Of a stretch of 64,000 bases of DNA, positions 1 through 10,091 are shown one piece after another. The translations under genes were made by a program, and so were the position numbers. The notes under the pieces were generated by a model, which saw only the letters and a list, made by a program, of their open reading frames with translations, was not told the origin of the DNA and made no database searches. This DNA comes from Epiperipatus broadwayi (Eukaryota; Onychophora; Udeonychophora; Euonychophora; Peripatidae), in the NCBI GenBank assembly GCA_028023455.1, contig JAQFVV010012434.1:6596264-6660263 (forward strand), written 5' to 3'. The number at the start of each line of letters is the position of its first letter. The stretch's first letter is position 1.

Positions 1-1914
1 AGTTCTGCCCACATCCCCAGATGTAATGGATGGAAAAATAACCAGTGGACTGTGATACTATGCAGATGTAGAAATCTGGAAACTATGACTCAATGTGCCC
101 CGAATTTATTGCCCCCAATGACATGGTCCATGGAGTTCTACCAGGCTAGTCAGACTTTGGATCTTCGGGTAGGATCTAATGAAAACCTGCTGTAAATGCT
201 TAACCTATGATTACACACACTTTTAATTGACTAGCTCTATCCCTATTTAATAATATCAAATGCAATTTAGGTTAGTTCATCTACTTCCTCCCCGTTTCGA
301 TTCTGTTATGCCCTAATATTTGAGCCCAGGGAGAATATTTCTTTTGACTCCCTTAACAGTATGAACGGATACACAAAGCAACTTCTGCACCTCTGTATAG
401 GTTACATCTAGCATTTATTATATTTGTTTTACTGTACAACTTTTATATGACAAGAAAATAGATGTGTGTGCATGCATAATTGTTTGTTAACTGTGGAATT
501 TCCGGACAATTCAATAAACCAGAGACCGGAAAAATATAAACTCTTAAACATTTATTGACAAGGATAAATAACATTAACATAAAATATAATAACAATAGTA
601 ATGATAAAAAAAATTATAATATATACATGTGAACTTCTATCATTCTGTTAATTAATAATTCTCTAGATCCATCCCTTTTACCCTATGGTAGAAATCCATC
701 TATGTCACTTATTCTTTACAGATCATGAACTATACATGAAAAATAAACATTAATAATTTAAACTGATTGTGATGCTGGCTAGCTAAATTAAACATTTACT
801 GATTTCCACAAAGCAATCTATTTATTTTAAGTCCCCCAATTTATATATTGTAACTAAATAAAATATACGCATACATTAATATATATATATATATCATGCC
901 CAGTTAGGCGTCTATTTGTAACTGAATACGCATATGCTATGACAGCTGCTACAATTGGTAATTAATAAATAAGTGATGATATCTATTACAAAATGGAACC
1001 TGGGGCCATTCTGAGTTCTTCTCATCTCAGGTATATGGCCTATCTCTAACCCTCTTTGGATAGCCACTTTGTAATTATAAAGAAATATATAAAACGTGAC
1101 AGCCAATTTGTAACTTAACATAAATATAATACCATAGCCCGTTTACAACTATCATAAACATTAATTTAGTCACGCCAATAATGAGATAAATAAATTATCC
1201 CATTTTTAAACACAAAATAAAAATAAAAATTCATTACTGTCATCATTTAAGATTTAAAATATTTTCAGTATTGGGAAGTTATGGTAACCAACAAAATACA
1301 CTAGCAATTTTCATCAGATAACCAATATTAGCCATAGCAACTGAATAAAATTACAGTGAAATCCATGGAGTGCATTACGCTTATCTCCAATAATAGGTTC
1401 TTTCAACAAAGAATCCTTCCCATTCCTCTTTCCACATATATAAGACCATTCAGGGTCACACACACACACTGGCGATATTTATAACAACTTCAAAAAATAT
1501 CAGAGAAAGTTAATATTTTCAAGTTGGAAAGGGACTTGATCACTTTTATTCAGTTTAGCTAAGTACATGTGTTTTCCCCGGGCACCACTAGATTGTTTTA
1601 AACCTAGATAAATATCATCTGTCCATAGTGTATCGGATTCAAACCCTTTCAGTACATTCTTTACTACACATCTACCTGGATGAATAAAAAAATGATATTT
1701 TTATATTTTATCCATGTCAATAAAACTATAAGATCCCAATACCATAAAATTTATATATCCAACACTTTTACAGATATTACCAGCTCAGTTTAAGTATATT
1801 GATGTACAGATGCATGTATGCTCTTACTAATGGCTTACAAACAAACATTGTGAGGACCATTACTTACATATATGGCCATTAAACCTAGTTATTTAATTTA
1901 ATTATTCATTGTAA
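1..1914. other. AT-rich DNA without a recognisable gene
   Basis: No convincing coding region is visible; open frames are short and AT-driven. The first 350 bases are less AT-rich than what follows. Around 493-560 the sequence begins TGTGGAATTTCCGGACA and continues into a tract with TTTATT (AATAAA on the minus strand). This could be the end of a minus-strand LTR, but no second end was found. A TA microsatellite lies near 880-895 and a short CA run near 1460. Confidence 0.5.
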
Positions 1915-2575
1915 TATAATGATGATGATTCCAGTCACAGCTTTAGTAATGAACTCATAACAACAAATTTATCTTTTATAAGCATATAGGCACTTTCTTA
2001 TAATCATATTATGTTTAAAGTGGGATTTAATTATAATACTCACTAATGCGGATGATTGATTATAATGAATCTTACAGCCTAAAATATAACCTTTTATACA
2101 TTTATGGTTATATTTTTATCACAGTTAAAATTATAGCTCAATCATCAATATTTACCAGTGATGATGAATGATCATCATGAATCTCCCCATATGATATTTA
2201 GCTTTTTATAAACCCTATTTACTAAACATATTAATTACATTTAAGATTGGATTTAATTACTACTCTTTATTTAGCGATGATGGTGATCATAACTAATCTT
2301 ATATCATAAAATTTAGATTCTGATAAATCTATAATTATTTACCTGAACAGTATTATGCTTAAACAGTGATTTAACTAGTAATATCCACCTTGATGATGAT
2401 GGTCAAAACTCATGGGCACAACATAAAATTTTAGCTTTTTTACTATTAACCTATAATTACTCAAAACTTGGCTATATGTCAAGCATGATCTTAAACATCA
2501 TTATATGTAAATCCACATTCAACGCTTAACATTTACAAGTGATGATGATTAATTATAACTAAAAAAAAATTAACA
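1915..2575. repeat. Decayed ~115-bp tandem repeat array (about six units)
   Basis: Six diverged units are marked by a GATGATGAT-like core near 1919, 2050, 2160, 2276, 2391 and 2540. Spacings are 131, 110, 116, 115 and 149 bases. Each core is followed by a variant of CATAATGAATCTTA, then CATAAAATTTAGCTTTTTA, then a variant of TTTAAAGTGGGATTTAATTA. Units differ by many substitutions and small indels, so the array is old. No coding potential is seen. Confidence 0.65.
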
Positions 2576-4751
2576 ATACTAATAATAACTCGGAAACTAA
2601 ATATGGTATAATTATATTTATTAACACTCTTCCCTTTAATAAATCATCTCACTAACTATACAATTGACTGAATTAAATACATAATTAAAACAAAATATTT
2701 CAATACTATATGCATAACCAACTAATTTTATATATCTGCTCATGTTACTACATATTCTGAAATAAGCTGGCTTAAAATGACACAAAAAATAATATTCTCA
2801 TTGAATACTTATTCAAGATTTTCCCTACCTACTATATATGACATAGAAGTAAATTTCATCCATGCAATGTATGTTTTTTACTTTCATACACGTGTGAAAC
2901 CCTACTCTTTAATTTGCTCCTTTAAATATAAACTATTAATAAAAAAGACTTTAGTCTAACCTATTTTTGACTTGTGGGTATAAGCAGTCATACATGCACA
3001 CACACTGTGATATGTCAACATATATATTATGTTAAAATGTGTCCCTTTATATTATGCATTGATACATAAATCACATATATAAAAAAAATATTGAAATATT
3101 GAGCACAAATAAATTGTATCAAATTTAATATACAAAGAGATAAACAAATAAAAAACACTATAAAGCATATATTGATAGGTTGCCCAATTATCACACTGAA
3201 TAAACAACAATAACAAAAAGTCATTTTAGTATTACAATATATTAAAAAAAATCAAAAGATAATGAAAAATTAACTTGAATGAATTTTAAATTGTGTGTGT
3301 AATGTTATGCAGTATTGATAATGATACAATCAATAAAACAAATGCTTAACTATAGAAAAAGTTTATGTATCAAAAGGAAAACAAATGCTTGACTATAGAA
3401 ATCAAAGTTTACTTTTAATAAGTAAATAAAAAAATTTGTTAATCAAATTTTAAAGTTACCCAATCCATTTTTGAGTGCTTATTAATGTCCCAGGTTCAAA
3501 TATCAGACCACTCTCTTATTTATAGCTTTGACTGGTTGGTTTGGCTTGTTCAATACCATTTTAAAAGTTATTGCAGGCACTTTTGATAAATATGAAGAAA
3601 ACTTTAAAAAAAGATTTGTAGACTAGTTGAGGTTGGCTGTGCTTTTATACATCTTTTTTTCTTCTCTTCCTTCCTCTTCTCCTTCCTTTCAAAGATGATG
3701 ATCCTTTAAAAAAAGCCTCTCAGATAGTATATGTGGTTGGTTTTAAACTCGGCCATTCTTTTGGTATTAAAAACTTGTATATGAGTCCACAGATAGACCA
3801 GTGAATTAACCCATGTTGTGAGGTCTCAGAGAACAAAACAGCAGGATTAGCACTGCATCTTCATTGTTTTATAAGTAGCAAAATATATAAATACCATTTT
3901 ATTTTATTTTCACCAACTTCTTTTAAGAGATTCAATTTTGATCCATCTCTCTAGATTAACTTAGCCGTGAGATTATTTATATAGGTGCACATCTTTTATG
4001 CTGTTTAAAGCAAAAGTCTTACATTTTCTCTTTAACTTTTCAAAGAATAAAAAAAATCAACTGCTCATCCTGAGCTCACCAGAAACAAGAAAAAAACAAC
4101 AAAACTGCCAACTGCTAACTCTTTATATCTCGTATTTCTGATTAAAAGTCCCATCCTACAAAAATAACTGTCATTTTGAGATAGCAACCAAAGCCTCACA
4201 AATTGACGGTCCAAAGTAATTAATAAGAAAATTAATAATTATCTTATCTACTCTGTCAAAGCATTTCTTCCCTCTTTGGACAATCTAAAATCCAGATAAC
4301 CTAAAAAAACAGAGTTTACAATCTATGGTCAACAGAGATATGTGTCCAAATGTTTTATGTTTACACAGCCGTACTTTTCTTTCACACATGTGCATTTTAT
4401 CTATTAATCTATTGATCTTTTACACCAGCCTGTTTTATTTTAAAGAAAATAAAGCTAAATAACTGAATGCTTTATTTAATAATAATAGACCAATATATTG
4501 AATATTATTTCTTATAACCTTCTCTTTTCATTACTGCCTATTAATAACTATTGTCTATTAACTATATACAACACTCACATACAAATCTATATATATATAT
4601 ATATAATTTTTTTTAATTTAAGAATATATATATGTGGGACTGAGATACATATATGTACAATATATATGATAGGTATAGAAATTAACACTAGTTGATTAGT
4701 CAATCACACTGGAAAAATATATATACAGAGGGTTAATCAACAAAATAAAAC
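2576..4751. other. AT-rich DNA without a recognisable gene
   Basis: Nothing coding is recognised. A short direct repeat containing AAACAAATGCTT occurs near 3338 and 3380. A pyrimidine tract of TC-rich sequence lies at about 3649-3690. A TA microsatellite lies near 4590-4606. Short open frames here have no domain-like features. Confidence 0.5.
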
Positions 4752-4761
4752 ATATAAGATG
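4752..4761. repeat. Left target-site duplication of the RTE insertion
   Basis: The 10-mer ATATAAGATG lies immediately outside the TGATGATGATG 3' end of the minus-strand RTE segment. The identical 10-mer recurs at 8060-8069, just outside the other end of the element. One base at the right edge may also be element sequence (GGAT), so the duplication is 9-10 bp. Confidence 0.8.
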
Positions 4762-4770
4762 ACATCATCA

Positions 4771-5967
4771 TCACCAACCATTATCAATCCACTGCAGGAT
4801 GAAGGTCTCTCCAATTTTAATCCATCTTCTCCAATCTTTAGCTTCTCTTCTCCACAACACCCCTGCACATTTTCTTATTTCATCCATCCATTTCACATGT
4901 GGTCTCTTTCTGGGTCTTTTACAATCTCTTGGAATCCAGTTTAAAATTTCAATTGTCCATCTATTATCATCTCTTCTAGCAATATGTCCAGCCCAACTCC
5001 ATTTCAATCTTTTAATTTTTTCAATAAGGTCAGTAACACCTGTTTGTTATCTTAACCATACATTGTTTTCAATCTCTTCTTGTTACTCCCAATATACATC
5101 TCTCCATACTCCTTTGAGTGGTCTGAAATCTCTGTATTGCTCTTCTATCAAGTGTCCAAGTCTTAGATCCATAAGTAAGAACTGGTAAAATGCATTTGTT
5201 AAAAACCATCCTTTTCAAACACATAGGCATATTTCCTTTTAGTATCAAGTTATTTCTACTAAAAGCACTCCAACCAAGTTTAATTCTATGATTAATTTCC
5301 TCCATTATGTTTCCATCTGTATTAATAATCTGAACAAGGTACTTGTAACTGTTAACTTCTTCTAATTCTTCATAATCAATCTTTATTTTCATATTTTGAG
5401 CAAATCGATTAAACATTACTTTAGTCTTTTTAACATTTATCTTTAGTCCTACTTTTCTACTTTCAACTGCTAACTCCTGCAACATTTCCTGCAGCTCTGA
5501 AGCATTATTTGCAAAAACAACTACATCATCTGTGAAATCTAAATGACTTAAATACTCTCCATTTACTTTCACTCCTTTAGTTTCCCATTTTACTCCACAA
5601 AATACTTCTTGCAGCACTGCTGTAAAGAGTTTTGGAGATATGGAGTCACCTTGTCTTACACCTTTCTCAATGTTGATTTTTCCAGTATCATTATGTAATC
5701 TAATTGTTGCTGTTGCATTTTTATAAATATTCTTTAAAATATGACAATATCCTGGATCTATACCTTGATGATCCAATGCTTTAATCACTGAAGAAATGTG
5801 TATAGAATCGAATGCCTTTTCATAATCTACAAATCCAAAACATAATGACAACTCATATTCATTTGTCCTTTCTATGACTTCTCTTAATACCTGGATATGA
5901 TCTATTGTACTAAAACCACTTTTAAATTTAGCTTGTTCTCTTGGTTGGTGGAAATCCAAAGTTCTGC
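4771..5967 (-). pseudogene. RTE reverse transcriptase, C-terminal two thirds (3' segment)
   Basis: A long minus-strand frame (5959-5069, 296 aa) carries the RT palm. The first half holds FVDYEKAFDSI (motif A, with the catalytic Asp) and EKGVRQGDSISPKLF (motif B). Motif C reads LDFTDDVVVFA, so the usual F/Y-A-D-D is F-T-D-D; both aspartates are kept. It is followed by LKINVKKTKVM and the thumb region with YGSKTW. The frame ends at ILGVTRRD and resumes in another frame with GVTDLIEKIKRLKW, then the C-terminal block KWSWAGHIARRDDNRW and GETFILQW, with TGA TGA TGA stops at the very end. The domain reverse-transcribes its own RNA at a nicked target. The stop and frameshift near 5010-5070 mean no functional protein is made. 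This part continues from the RT N-terminus found on the opposite strand at 7663-8059. Confidence 0.88.
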
Positions 5968-6416
5968 AGAAAGGAGTTTGCTATTAACTGAAAGGAGACC
6001 CTTTGATTCATCTTGGAAGCCTTAAAGGAACTGAGCAGGGCAAATTCCTAATGTCCACTCCATATGTTCTTGTTGTTGCAGCTGTTATTACTATGTGATT
6101 ATTCATATAGTATATGAATATGGATGGGCTGCTCACCAACATGCATTAGCCAGCGTGGTGAGTTTATTGGCTTTTTACCTCTGAGTTTAAGATCAAGAAA
6201 CACCATGGTCTTTCTTCTCAGTGCCTGATAAGGCAGAATGAATGTTTGTGTAAATGATAAATATTTTCCCCATACATATATACAATTATGACAGACAAAA
6301 ATAAAGCATGGCCCTTATTCCCAGGAGGCTGTAAAGTCACCAACCAAGGCAGCGGTTGGTGGCCGAAGGCGGAGGGTGCTAAGAATCCCCTGATTGCGGA
6401 CCCAGGCTGCCATTTG
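5968..6416 (+). other. RTE 5' leader and inversion junction
   Basis: This stretch lies between the start of the minus-strand RT segment (homology to the plus copy ends at CTGCAG, 5962-5967) and the plausible endonuclease start ATG at 6417. It is read here as the RTE 5' UTR in plus orientation. It has a GC-richer block at about 6310-6410. The junction near 5967/5968 joins the element's 5' end to the internal RT sequence. The precise 5' end of the RNA is inferred, not proven. Confidence 0.6.
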
Positions 6417-7515
6417 ATGACGACTTTTTATTTAGGTACTTACAACTGCAGATCACTTTCAAGTGAAGGAAGATTGCAAGAATTAGAAGAACTGTCTTAT
6501 ATTAAATGGGACATTATTGGACTTTGTGAAAGTTAGAAGAAAAGGAGAAGAAACAATTGATTTAAAAAGTGGACATATACTCTATTATAAAGGCACACAT
6601 ATTGAAAATACAAGTGGAGTAGGATTCATTATAAATAAAAAGTGGAAGAACAATATTGTGGAGATTGATGGTGTATCGGACAGAGTGGCAAGATTAGTTA
6701 TACAACTTAATAGCAGATACCAAATGCAGATAATTCAGGTTTATGCCCCAACAAGTTCTCATAGTGATGAAGTAGTAGAAGATTTTTATATGGATGTACA
6801 AAAGGCTTTTGATCAGAGTAAACAACATTTTAAAATTGTTATGGGAGACTTTAATGCTAGAATTGGTAGACAAATGAAAGATGAAATTGCTGTAGGTAAT
6901 TTTGGTTATGGTAATAGAAATGAGAGAGGACATAGACTTGTGGAGTTTGCAGAAAAAGAAAAACTTTATATTATGAATTCATTTTTTGAGAAAAATGTTA
7001 AAAGGAAATGGACATGGAAGCATCCAAATGAAGGTACAGCAGAATTGGATTATATTTTGACTAACAGAAAATACATATTTCAAGATTGTAATGTTCTTAA
7101 TAAATTTAACACAGGAAGTGATCATCGATTAGTAAGGTGTAAGTTACGTGTTAATGTAAAACTAGAGAGACAAAAATTATTAAGAAAAACAATATTTACA
7201 GTTGATATTCCTAATCTTCAGAAACATTCTAATGAATTTAAATTAGAACTTACAAATAGGTTTCAAGTGTTAGGAGATTTTGAACATGATTCAGATTTGA
7301 ATGAAATTAATATGAAAATAACTGATACACTTTTAAAAACTGCAACAAACATAGCTGGTAGAAAAAAGCAGCAACTGACTAATAAAATTTCTACTGAGAC
7401 TAGAGAATTTATGAAGAAAAGAAGGAATATGAAGATATACAAAAATGATGTATTAAAAAGAATTGAATATCTCGAATTTTGTAAAATGGTAAGGAAAAGA
7501 GTTGAAAATGTATAA
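6417..7515 (+). pseudogene. RTE apurinic-like endonuclease domain (5' segment)
   Basis: The endonuclease nicks target DNA to prime reverse transcription. From the ATG at 6417 the frame gives the N-terminal motif GTYNCRSLSSEGRLQELEE and WDIIGLCES, then a stop. One base step away the domain continues at RRKGEETIDL (6535 on). Later motifs are QVYAPTSSHSDEVVEDFY, the catalytic-type MGDFNARIG, FGYGNRNERGHRLVEF, ELDYILTNRKY and the terminal TGSDHRLVRCKL. All blocks are in the order expected for the EN domain of RTE elements. The linker to RT follows and the frame breaks again after KRVENV (7515). Frameshifts at about 6530 and 7500-7660 inactivate it. The frame could also open earlier, at 6288, through the GC-rich leader, but the ATG at 6417 places the conserved motif nearest the start. 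Confidence 0.85.
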
Positions 7516-8059
7516 GAAAGTATAACTGTGAAATAGCAAGGAAAGCTGTAGAAGAAAATAAAAGTCTCAAAAATGTTAAACAACATTTTGGTATTGGTAG
7601 GAAATTTATATCTGCAATAAGAAAAAAAAAGATGGAATTATTACTAAAAGAGAGATGACATCATGAAATTGGTAGAAGATTTTTATCAAGAATTATATAG
7701 TAATAAAGAACAAGTACCTCCTATATCTATTACATCTTCCGAATTGCCCAGAATTTTAAATGAAGAAGTGAGACATGCAATTAAGTGTATGAAGAAAGGA
7801 AAGGCTCCAGGAAATGATGGAATTATAATTGATATATTAAAAGAAAGAGGTGAAGAAATAGAAACAATTTTAGCAAAGTTATATACCAAATGTCTAAATG
7901 ATAAAGATGTACCAGAAGATTGGAAGAATGCAGTAATAATATTAATATTTAAAAAAGGTGATAAAGAAGATATTAGAAATTACAGACCTATCAGCCTTTT
8001 ATCAGTTTTATATAAAATTTTTACCAAGATAATTACAACTCGTCTACAGAGAACTTTGG
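7516..8059 (+). pseudogene. RTE linker and reverse transcriptase N-terminus (5' segment)
   Basis: After 7515 an alternate frame gives KYNCEIARKAVEENKSLKN and continues, with a further shift in an A-run near 7620-7640, into the open frame at 7663. That frame gives KLVEDFYQELYSN, the RT finger motif IKCMKKGKAPGNDGI, WKNAVIILIFKKGDKED and NYRPISLLSVLYKIF, ending at TTRLQRTLD. These are the first conserved blocks of the RTE reverse transcriptase. The remaining blocks are on the minus strand at 5959-4771. The open frame runs on to 8103 but residues after about 8060 are flanking DNA beyond the target duplication. Confidence 0.85.
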
Positions 8060-8069
8060 ATATAAGATG
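8060..8069. repeat. Right target-site duplication of the RTE insertion
   Basis: ATATAAGATG is identical to 4752-4761 and directly follows the point where RTE-homologous sequence ends (LQRTLD codons). It marks the outer end of the inverted 5' segment. Confidence 0.8.
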
Positions 8070-9060
8070 TATTCTGTATCAAGTGTTCCAATTTAATCTG
8101 TAAAAATAAATGTAGAGAATCTTACCTTACTATTTACATGGATAACCGAATGTGAAGCAGGTGGGTTGACCTAGATTTTATTTACAATAAAATAGAAAAA
8201 TAACTAAGTGAATCATCTCCCCATTTCTTCTTTGCTAATTCTGAAAAATAAGGTGACTAGCTTTTAAGTGCGAAAATACAACATAAATACAACATAAATA
8301 TAAAAAAATCAAACTAAAATTTACATTAATTTCTTGATTAAAATTATATTTGGAACAAAGTTTATAAAAATCATCCTAATAGAAGTAGTAGTTGATGGTT
8401 AGGCAAATCATTTTCCTTGGTAAGGATAGATAAGTACAATGGTGTCTCCTGTAGTTGTGTATGGTAAACACCTCAATTCTTAATTGATTCACCTTTAAAT
8501 ATTCCAACACTTGTTTATTTTGGACTGCAGACATCCTCTTGTGTGTTTTACAATAAAGTAGAATGAAAATAGAGGTTTTATGCAACCGTTAGGAAATAAT
8601 GTGATGCACAATAGTATGTTTTGCTTTAGCCCATATTCATCTTAAAGTACCATTAAATAATTATTTGTAATCATAAATTATGTTAGATAATATAGAAGCA
8701 CTTTATATATATTAAAAAAAAGTTATTTAATTTTTGCTTCCTATTTTCAGCAGACTTAATTTTGGTTTTTCTTTTTGAAAAGATTTAAAATATTAAAAAT
8801 TATTCCAACAACTTTCAAAATATGATTTAATTATCTCAAAATTTATAAATTATTCTAACTTTTATTTCTCACTTTCTTTCTTTTGAATTTGACAAAATTT
8901 AAGTTACAGTATTTGACTTTAAAAACTTCTATGATCCAAATAAAAGAAGAAACAAAACTCCATTTTAGCGTTTGAAATTTTTTATTTAATTGCTATTATA
9001 TTGTTATCATTGGAATATTGACAAGAAGAACAATTTTTAAAATGTTTGTTTTTATGCAGG
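8070..9060. other. AT-rich DNA without a recognisable gene
   Basis: Flank of the RTE insertion. No coding, repeat or RNA feature was recognised apart from A/T runs. Confidence 0.5.
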
Positions 9061-9126
9061 TTAGTGACAGCTGCTTTACAAGCAGTTGTCCCGGGTTAGC
9101 GGGTTCACTTCCCGGCTGATGCTATG
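9061..9126 (+). repeat. tRNA-derived SINE fragment
   Basis: CTGC-TTTACAA-GCAG forms an anticodon-like stem-loop. It is followed by a clear RNA polymerase III B box and T-arm (CGGGTTCACTTCCCG), then GGCTGATGCTATGAC. The same tail (TTCACTTCCCAGCTGATGC) recurs at 63,228. The A-box half is poorly preserved, so this is a SINE remnant and not a working tRNA. Confidence 0.55.
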
Positions 9127-9607
9127 ACACATGAGAAAAAAAAAGCTTAGATTTTTAACTGCCTATTGTTTAAATATACTTCATTTATAACAAATAAAAA
9201 ATAGAATAATAAAATCAGTTTTATTTTCACAGTTGCTATGGCCACCTAACTTGACATCAGGTTATCCCTAAGACATCTGACTATAAATTACATTCAATTT
9301 TAGATTTAAAAAAAATACATTACAGTTTATTAATCAAATAGCATATATATACAATATTATTTCCTAAAATACTGGTTATATTTGTTACAAAATAATAATT
9401 TATTGTGAGTTCCCTAATTCACTGTGAATATAAATAAATATATATGTGTTGTACATGTACATATGTGTTAATAATAAACAAATAATCTCCCCATTATTAA
9501 TGCAAGTTTCAAATGGATTGTATTCAATAAGTAGGCCAATCTTGTTAAAAATATTTGCGTTGTAAGCTACCCTTTACAACCTATAGTGAGTTTTGCCTGT
9601 TTTAATA
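9127..9607. other. AT-rich DNA without a recognisable gene
   Basis: No feature recognised other than AT-rich sequence and a short TA-rich tract near 9435-9475. Confidence 0.45.
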
Positions 9608-9661
9608 AGTTATAAGCAAGCATAAGAAATGGTGAGCATGTGATGTTTGTTGGCTTAAAAC
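9608..9661 (+). repeat. Direct repeat, first copy, flanking the hammerhead region
   Basis: It contains TTATAAGCAAGCATAAGAAA, then TGTGATGTTTGTTGGCTTAA. A closely matching copy lies at 10043-10091, on the other side of the hammerhead at 9906-9947. This copy carries a roughly 7-base extra segment (GGTGAGCA region). The pair may be terminal repeats of a small retroelement. Confidence 0.6.
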
Positions 9662-9905
9662 CAATCCTGCCTAATAGGATAGTGGTGGCTATAGTTATTA
9701 AAAAACCAAAGACATCAAAATATATGGGTACTGAACTGAGTTCAGACCTATATGACTATACAAACTAATGAGCTTGGATTGAAAATATTAAAGTATTTTC
9801 AATTTAAGACTCATAGTTTTGTAGTTAAATAGAGAGATAAAAGGTGGCTGCTGGAAGGTTGCATTAGATACTAAGATCTAGATGCAGTGCTCTCAGATCC
9901 AAGGC

Positions 9906-9947
9906 TCCTCACTGATGAAGGCCATAAGCCAGAAACTAGTCTGGGGA
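9906..9947 (+). ncRNA. Hammerhead ribozyme (Penelope/retrozyme type)
   Basis: All core positions of a type I hammerhead are present. Stem I is TCCTCA (9906-9911) with TGGGGA (9942-9947): six pairs, one G-U. The core CTGATGA spans 9912-9918. Stem II is GGC (9920-9922) with GCC (9928-9930) and a five-base loop, flanked by an A-A mismatch. GAAAC spans 9932-9936, stem III is two pairs (A-C with G-T) closing the loop TA, and cleavage is expected after the GTC at 9939-9941. Outer stem I pairing (ATCC 9897-9900 with GGAT 9952-9955) is also possible. Very short stem III is known for hammerheads of Penelope-like elements and retrozymes. Activity is inferred, not shown. Confidence 0.75.
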
Positions 9948-10042
9948 TATTGGATGAGTGGACTCTAGATGGGGATTTTATGCACAAGCCTTCTGGCATC
10001 CATTGATTACTGTAGCTTGCAGTGAGTGGCAATACATAATAA

Positions 10043-10091
10043 CAGTTATAAGCAAGCATAAGAAATGTGATGTTTATTGGCTTAAATACAA
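10043..10091 (+). repeat. Direct repeat, second copy, flanking the hammerhead region
   Basis: It begins GTTATAAGCAAGCATAAGAA and continues TGTGATGTTTATTGGCTTAA, matching 9608-9661 with a small deletion. The offset of about 435 bp sets the size of any repeat-bounded unit containing the hammerhead. Confidence 0.6.

Larger units (their letters stand above)
4762..8059 (-). mobile_element. RTE-type non-LTR retrotransposon with twin-priming inversion
   Basis: About 3.3 kb, the usual length of a full RTE element. The 3' part (5967 down to 4762) reads on the minus strand. The 5' part (about 5968 to 8059) reads on the plus strand. Together they give 5' leader, apurinic endonuclease, reverse transcriptase, C-terminal domain and a TGATGATGATG tail with almost no 3' UTR, typical of RTE. 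The plus segment stops at RT residues LQRTLD and the minus segment resumes at TLDFHQPREQ, so the breakpoints are adjacent in the element, sharing about 17 bases (CTRCAG..AACTTTGGA). The order is inverted 5' part joined to a sense 3' part, bounded by a 10-bp target duplication, which is what twin priming produces. Several frameshifts and stops show the copy is dead. Confidence 0.88.

Noticed and set aside
4799-5188. Plus-strand 129-codon open frame over the RTE segment
   Set aside because: It is the antisense shadow of the minus-strand RTE C-terminal coding sequence, whose motifs are recognised in the opposite direction.
7263-7586. Minus-strand 107-codon frame rich in F, I and L
   Set aside because: Antisense shadow of the RTE endonuclease/linker on the plus strand; the hydrophobic look comes from complementing A-rich codons.
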